64,000 bases of DNA, taken from contig BRON01000001.1 of the NCBI GenBank assembly GCA_024345305.1, forward strand, positions 248,001-312,000, given 5' to 3'. Numbering within the stretch: position 1 is the stretch's first letter; every line of letters begins with the position of its first letter. Shown piece by piece: positions 60,601-64,000 of this stretch. The notes below the pieces were generated by a model. That model made no database searches and was not told the origin of the DNA. It saw only the letters and a list, made by a program, of their open reading frames with translations. Position numbers and translations under genes: made by a program. The stretch comes from Mrakia gelida (taxonomy: Eukaryota; Basidiomycota; Tremellomycetes; Cystofilobasidiales; Mrakiaceae).

Positions 60601-60954
60601 GGACGTTCCAGCGACAGGTTTGGGAGGTTGAGAATCGAGCACGACGACGTCCCCATCGCTGTCCACCCCTCCCTCCTCCTCCTCTGCGTCGACGTCGATC
60701 TGCTTGGGCTTAGGGAGGGGTTTCTTGGAGAAGGTTGCTAGAGGAGAGGAGTTGACAGCAGCGGCTGAGGGTTTGGAGATGGGCTTGGAGGAGGAGGAGG
60801 AAGGAGGAGCTTGAGCTGGTTTGGACGAGGAGGAGTTGGACCCTTTGGGGACGGAAGGGGAGGAAGAAGCAGGGCCAGGTTGCTTGGAGAAGAATCCGAG
60901 AAGGGTAGATTGCTTCTTGGAAGTAGAGGAGGAAGTGGGAGCAGCTTTGGCCAT
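54697..60954 (-). CDS. MSH6: DNA mismatch repair protein Msh6
   Basis: A long many-exon minus-strand gene. Residues 15-22 (QSTLLGFF) form a PCNA-interacting PIP box at the N-terminus, followed by a long Ser/Pro/Lys-rich disordered region, both characteristic of Msh6. The mismatch-recognition domain has [12 protein letters not shown] with the Phe-x-Glu motif (F-A-E). Next come the connector with [23 protein letters not shown], the lever and clamp, then the ATPase: LTGPNMAGKST (Walker A), [18 protein letters not shown] (Walker B) and FVTHYASL. The C-terminus ends VVEELVE. Msh6 pairs with Msh2 as MutS-alpha in the nucleus to bind base mismatches and small loops. Walker A is spread over three exons including an 18-nt one (about 55955-55972). 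The gene is divergent to SMC1. I did not total every exon, so the exact length is not given. Confidence 0.93.
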
Positions 60955-61317
60955 CGGAGAGCCAGGAGGGTGTGGTCGTGGGTGGTGGAGGGAGGGAAGG
61001 GAAGGGACCGGACGCGAAGCTCAAAGTGCAGAACGCGCAGGTCGCGTCCCAGCAGAGAGCGCGTTTCTCCTTCCATTTTTCCGATCGGTTTGAGAATATG
61101 AGGATTCTGGGAGACGAAGAAGAGTCGAATCTAGAGCTTTGTAAAGCTGGAAATCAACTCTTCTCTGTTTGGCGGCCGTGATCGCTCCTTGACGACAAGC
61201 TCCCTCCTTGCCACTTTGGCTCGAAGTCGCGCGACGTGAGCTCCTCCTTCTCCTCCAACTCCTTCCTCTCTCTCTTCTTACGACTTTCCCCTCTTCCCTC
61301 GTGGAACCTCTTTCGAG
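60955..61317. promoter_or_regulatory. Divergent MSH6-SMC1 promoter with ACGCG cluster
   Basis: 363 bases between two divergent S-phase genes. Four ACGCG cores (either strand) lie at 61012-61016, 61033-61037, 61043-61047 and 61060-61064, within 53 bases. ACGCG is the core of the MCB element bound by the Swi6/Mbp1-type MBF factor, which drives G1/S genes in fungi. An E2F/SBF-like TTTGGCGG also occurs at about 61158. Regulation by MBF is inference. Confidence 0.6.
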
Positions 61318-64000
61318 ATGCTCGTCAGACTAGAGCTATCCAACTTCAAGTGAGTTCGCGTCTCTCGAGATAAACGCTCAAACGAGCTTGGATGGAAAGC
61401 TCACCTCCCTTCCTTTCCTTCTCGCCAGGTCGTATCGAGGGCACCAGACGATCGGCCCTTTCAAGCCCTTCTCTGCCATCATCGGACCCAATGGATCAGG
61501 GAAGTCCAACTTGATGGACGCCATCTCCTTCGTCCTAGGAATCAAATCCTCCCAACTTCGTTCCAAACAACTCAAGGATCTCGTCTACAGAGGAAGGAAG
61601 CTCGCTCGTGCTCCCGACGAATCCACTCAGTCGGGAGCTACCCAGGACAACGACGAGTCCGACGAGGATGACGAAGGGGAGGGGACGGCTAAGACAGCTT
61701 GGGTGATGGCGGTCTACGAGGATGAGGACGACAAGGAGTATAGGTTTCAGAGAACGTGAGTTGTCGAGCTCAACCTCCTCCTTCCCCTTCCCTCCTTCGA
61801 GATCGAGCTAACCTTTTGCTTCCATCCATCCGTCTTGGTAGGGTGTCGATAACGGGATCGAGCGAGTACAAGATCAACGGCAAGACGGTCACCTATGGAG
61901 TGTACAACTCGGCTTTGGAGAAGCACAACATCCTCGTCAAGGCAAAGAACTTCCTCGTCTTTCAGGTCAGTCGCCTCCTCCCTTCCTCTCGTTCCGCTTC
62001 GATCCACCTCTTTCAAGCTCGAACTGATCTTTCCTTTTCCGTTTTCTATGTAGGGTGACGTCGAAGCCATCGCTCGTCAGTCTCCCAAGGATCTCTGTCG
62101 TCTGATCGAGCAGATCTCAGGGTTCGTTCCGACTCTCTCTCGAGCTCACTCTCCACTCGCGTCCCTCTCCCTTCCTCCCCTCGCCTTCCCTATCCACCCT
62201 CTTTCTCCCTCTAGACCACACGCTCACAAATACTAACCACTCCCTCTCCTCTCCAGCTCCCTCGAACTCGCTCCAGCCTACGAGAAAGCCAAAGAAGCCC
62301 AGGACAAGGCCACCGCCAACTCGACCGAGAACATGCAGAACAAGAGGGAGATCGCAAAGGAGTTCAAGGCTTACAAGGAACACAAGTCCGAGGCTACCAA
62401 GCTGACCAAGCTGAGGAAGGAGAAGGTGCGTCTTATCTACGACGTGGTTGGCTCTGAGGAGGGAGTTGAGCTCGAGCTCGACCGAACGGAAACTAACCTC
62501 CTCGCGTTGGGCTTCGTTCGCACTCGCAGGACGACCTCGTGGTTCAACAAGTCCTCTGGAGACTGTATCACATCCAGGAGGGGATCTCGACGGCTTCGGA
62601 GGATATCAAGGCGAAGAACAAGGAGTTGGCGAAGCTGAGGAAGGAGCATGTGAGTTCGACGCTTGACTCCCTTCGTCGCTCTTCTCTTCGATCCTTCGTT
62701 CCTCGCCTTCTTTGCTCGAGCTGACCATCGAGCTTGTTTGCGCGTGTTCAACAGGACTCCCACGACAAGAAAGTCTCTGCTGCTCGAAAGGCTCAAGTCG
62801 CTCTGCAGGCTGAGATCTCGAAGCAGGAGAAGGTGATCAAGAACAAGGAGAAGGCTACAGATCAGTTGGTACGTTGCTTCTCTCGCTTCATCCGCTCATC
62901 CCCCTTAGCCACCCTTGCCGAAGAGTGCAGAAGCTGACTCTCGAACTGGTCCTATCGCGCTTCGTTTCGACCTCGATCAGGCTCCCAAACTCGTCGCCGT
63001 CGAAACCCAGATCGCTCACTCGGAGAAGAAGGCTACGACCGCTGAGTCCCTCGGAGAGAAGGTCCAACGAGACGTGACGCGCCAGACGGAGAGTCTCGAG
63101 AGCTTGAGGGCAGATTTGAAGAAGGTTGAGAAGCTTGCGAAGGAGGCGGAGGGTGAGTATCGCGTCTCTCCTTCATTCGCGTCGACCGAATCGAGCTCGA
63201 CGCGACGTTGTTCAATTGCCCCGAGCGAGCTGACCTTCTTTGGTTCGGTATTCGGCGTGATACTCGCAGAGGCTCAAAGTAAATCCGCTCAGCAAGCAGG
63301 GAAGGCTCTCTCCGATGCTGATATTGCTGAGTATCGACAACTGTTCGTGCTGCCCAACTCTTTCCCTTCTTTTCTCCCTCTCTCCACCTTTTCTTTTCTC
63401 TCTCGTCTCTCCTCTCGCTGACCTCACCGACCACTCCTCTCCATCGCGTCTTCGCACCCTCACAGAAAAGCCAAAGCCAACACCCTCCGCCCCGCCGAAC
63501 GCCAGAAGCTCGATCTCCTCCGTCGCCAGGAGAAGACGCTCAACGAGGAGACCACCAACCTCACCGAGAAGCTCGATGGACTCAAGAGGCAGACGAGCAA
63601 GCTGAGGAATGAGATTACTGATCTGGAGGAGAAGAAGGAGGCGGTGAGTCTCGCGAACGACTTGCATGTCGGACGAGATGAGACGAAGAACGAGACGCGT
63701 TCGTTCGCGAAGAGAAGCTGACCTTCGTCGGTTTGGTTTGTTGTTTTGGTGGGAATAGACGGAAGCGAAGGTCAAGTCTCTTCAAGCGGATCGAACTCGG
63801 TCGAAGCAGGAGTTAGATAGTCTCGTTGCTGAGCGTTCGAGGATCAGGTTCGTCCTCGTCCCTATCTCCTCGCCTCCCTCCGCTCTCCGTCGTCGTTCGT
63901 CGCGAGAGCTCGAGGCTCACTCCCCTTTTGGTACGCGTTTACAGTCAACTCGAAACCGAAACGAACGAGAAGCTTCAGAACTGCTACACCAAGATCGTCC
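61318..64000 (+). CDS. SMC1: Cohesin subunit Smc1 (5' part, cut by window end)
   Basis: Thirteen or more exons from ATG 61318, cut off at 64000. The start [17 protein letters not shown] and Walker [22 protein letters not shown] are typical of the SMC head. DLVYRGRKL followed by an acidic insert, and [30 protein letters not shown], are specific to Smc1. The rest is continuous heptad-rich coiled coil. Smc1 forms the cohesin ring with Smc3 and Scc1 and holds sister chromatids together. Exon joins verified: 61318-61349, 61439-61755, 61842-61965, 62054-62121, 62257-62425, 62530-62649, 62755-62868, 62981-63152, 63270-63342, 63466-63643, 63759-63847, 63945 onward. Hinge and C-terminal head lie beyond the window. 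Confidence 0.94.

Overview
This is a gene-dense, intron-rich fungal nuclear window. It looks like a basidiomycetous yeast of the Pucciniomycotina type (Rhodotorula, Sporobolomyces, Leucosporidium or Microbotryum relatives). The evidence is many short introns with gtgagt/gttcgt donors, a strong CTGAC branch site and cag acceptors, exons of a few to a few hundred bases, a C/G-ending codon preference, pyrimidine-rich 5' leaders, and no bacterial-style operons. The genus is an inference from gene style, not a measured match. Exon joins were checked by reading phase wherever I give exon coordinates; single-base errors in boundaries are possible.

Layout. 0.3-8.5 kb: a small membrane protein (-), a Ran1/Ksp1-like protein kinase (+), and an alpha/beta-hydrolase (+) whose second exon carries an in-frame TAG and a phase problem. 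8.5-20 kb: the ABCE1 ribosome-recycling factor RLI1 (+), a KDM3-type JmjC histone demethylase (+, 26 coding exons), and the 18S rRNA dimethyltransferase DIM1 (-). 20-25 kb: a truncated inverted copy (-) of the 5' half of a medium-chain dehydrogenase/reductase, an unresolved stretch, then the intact gene (+) with a TATA box. 25-31.5 kb: a small Cys-rich secreted protein, mitochondrial D-lactate dehydrogenase (DLD1), and a short-chain dehydrogenase (-). 32-38 kb: a 2-oxoglutarate/Fe(II) oxygenase (+) and a membrane-anchored SGNH hydrolase (-). 38-46 kb: RNA polymerase I/III subunit AC19 (RPC19), an MFS transporter with 18 introns, a GNAT acetyltransferase and a membrane protein of unknown function. 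46-54 kb: a possible gene remnant, a tiny Ala/Gly/Ser-rich protein, and an aldo/keto reductase gene (-) split by a complete 4.8-kb Ty1/copia element with identical 227-bp LTRs and a 5-bp target duplication. 54.7-64 kb: mismatch-repair gene MSH6 (-) head-to-head with cohesin gene SMC1 (+, cut by the window end).

Most genes are unrelated housekeeping or metabolic genes. One functional pairing stands out: MSH6 and SMC1 share a 363-bp divergent promoter with four ACGCG cores, as expected for coordinated G1/S expression.

The most unusual signal is exon architecture. Internal microexons of 5, 8, 9, 11 and 13 nt are needed to restore conserved protein motifs. Other points are the copia insertion between an intron's branch point and its acceptor, a 429-bp identical inverted tract flanked by diverged homologous sequence (gene-conversion-like), a GC-AG intron, and recurrent ACGCGT palindromes inside introns.
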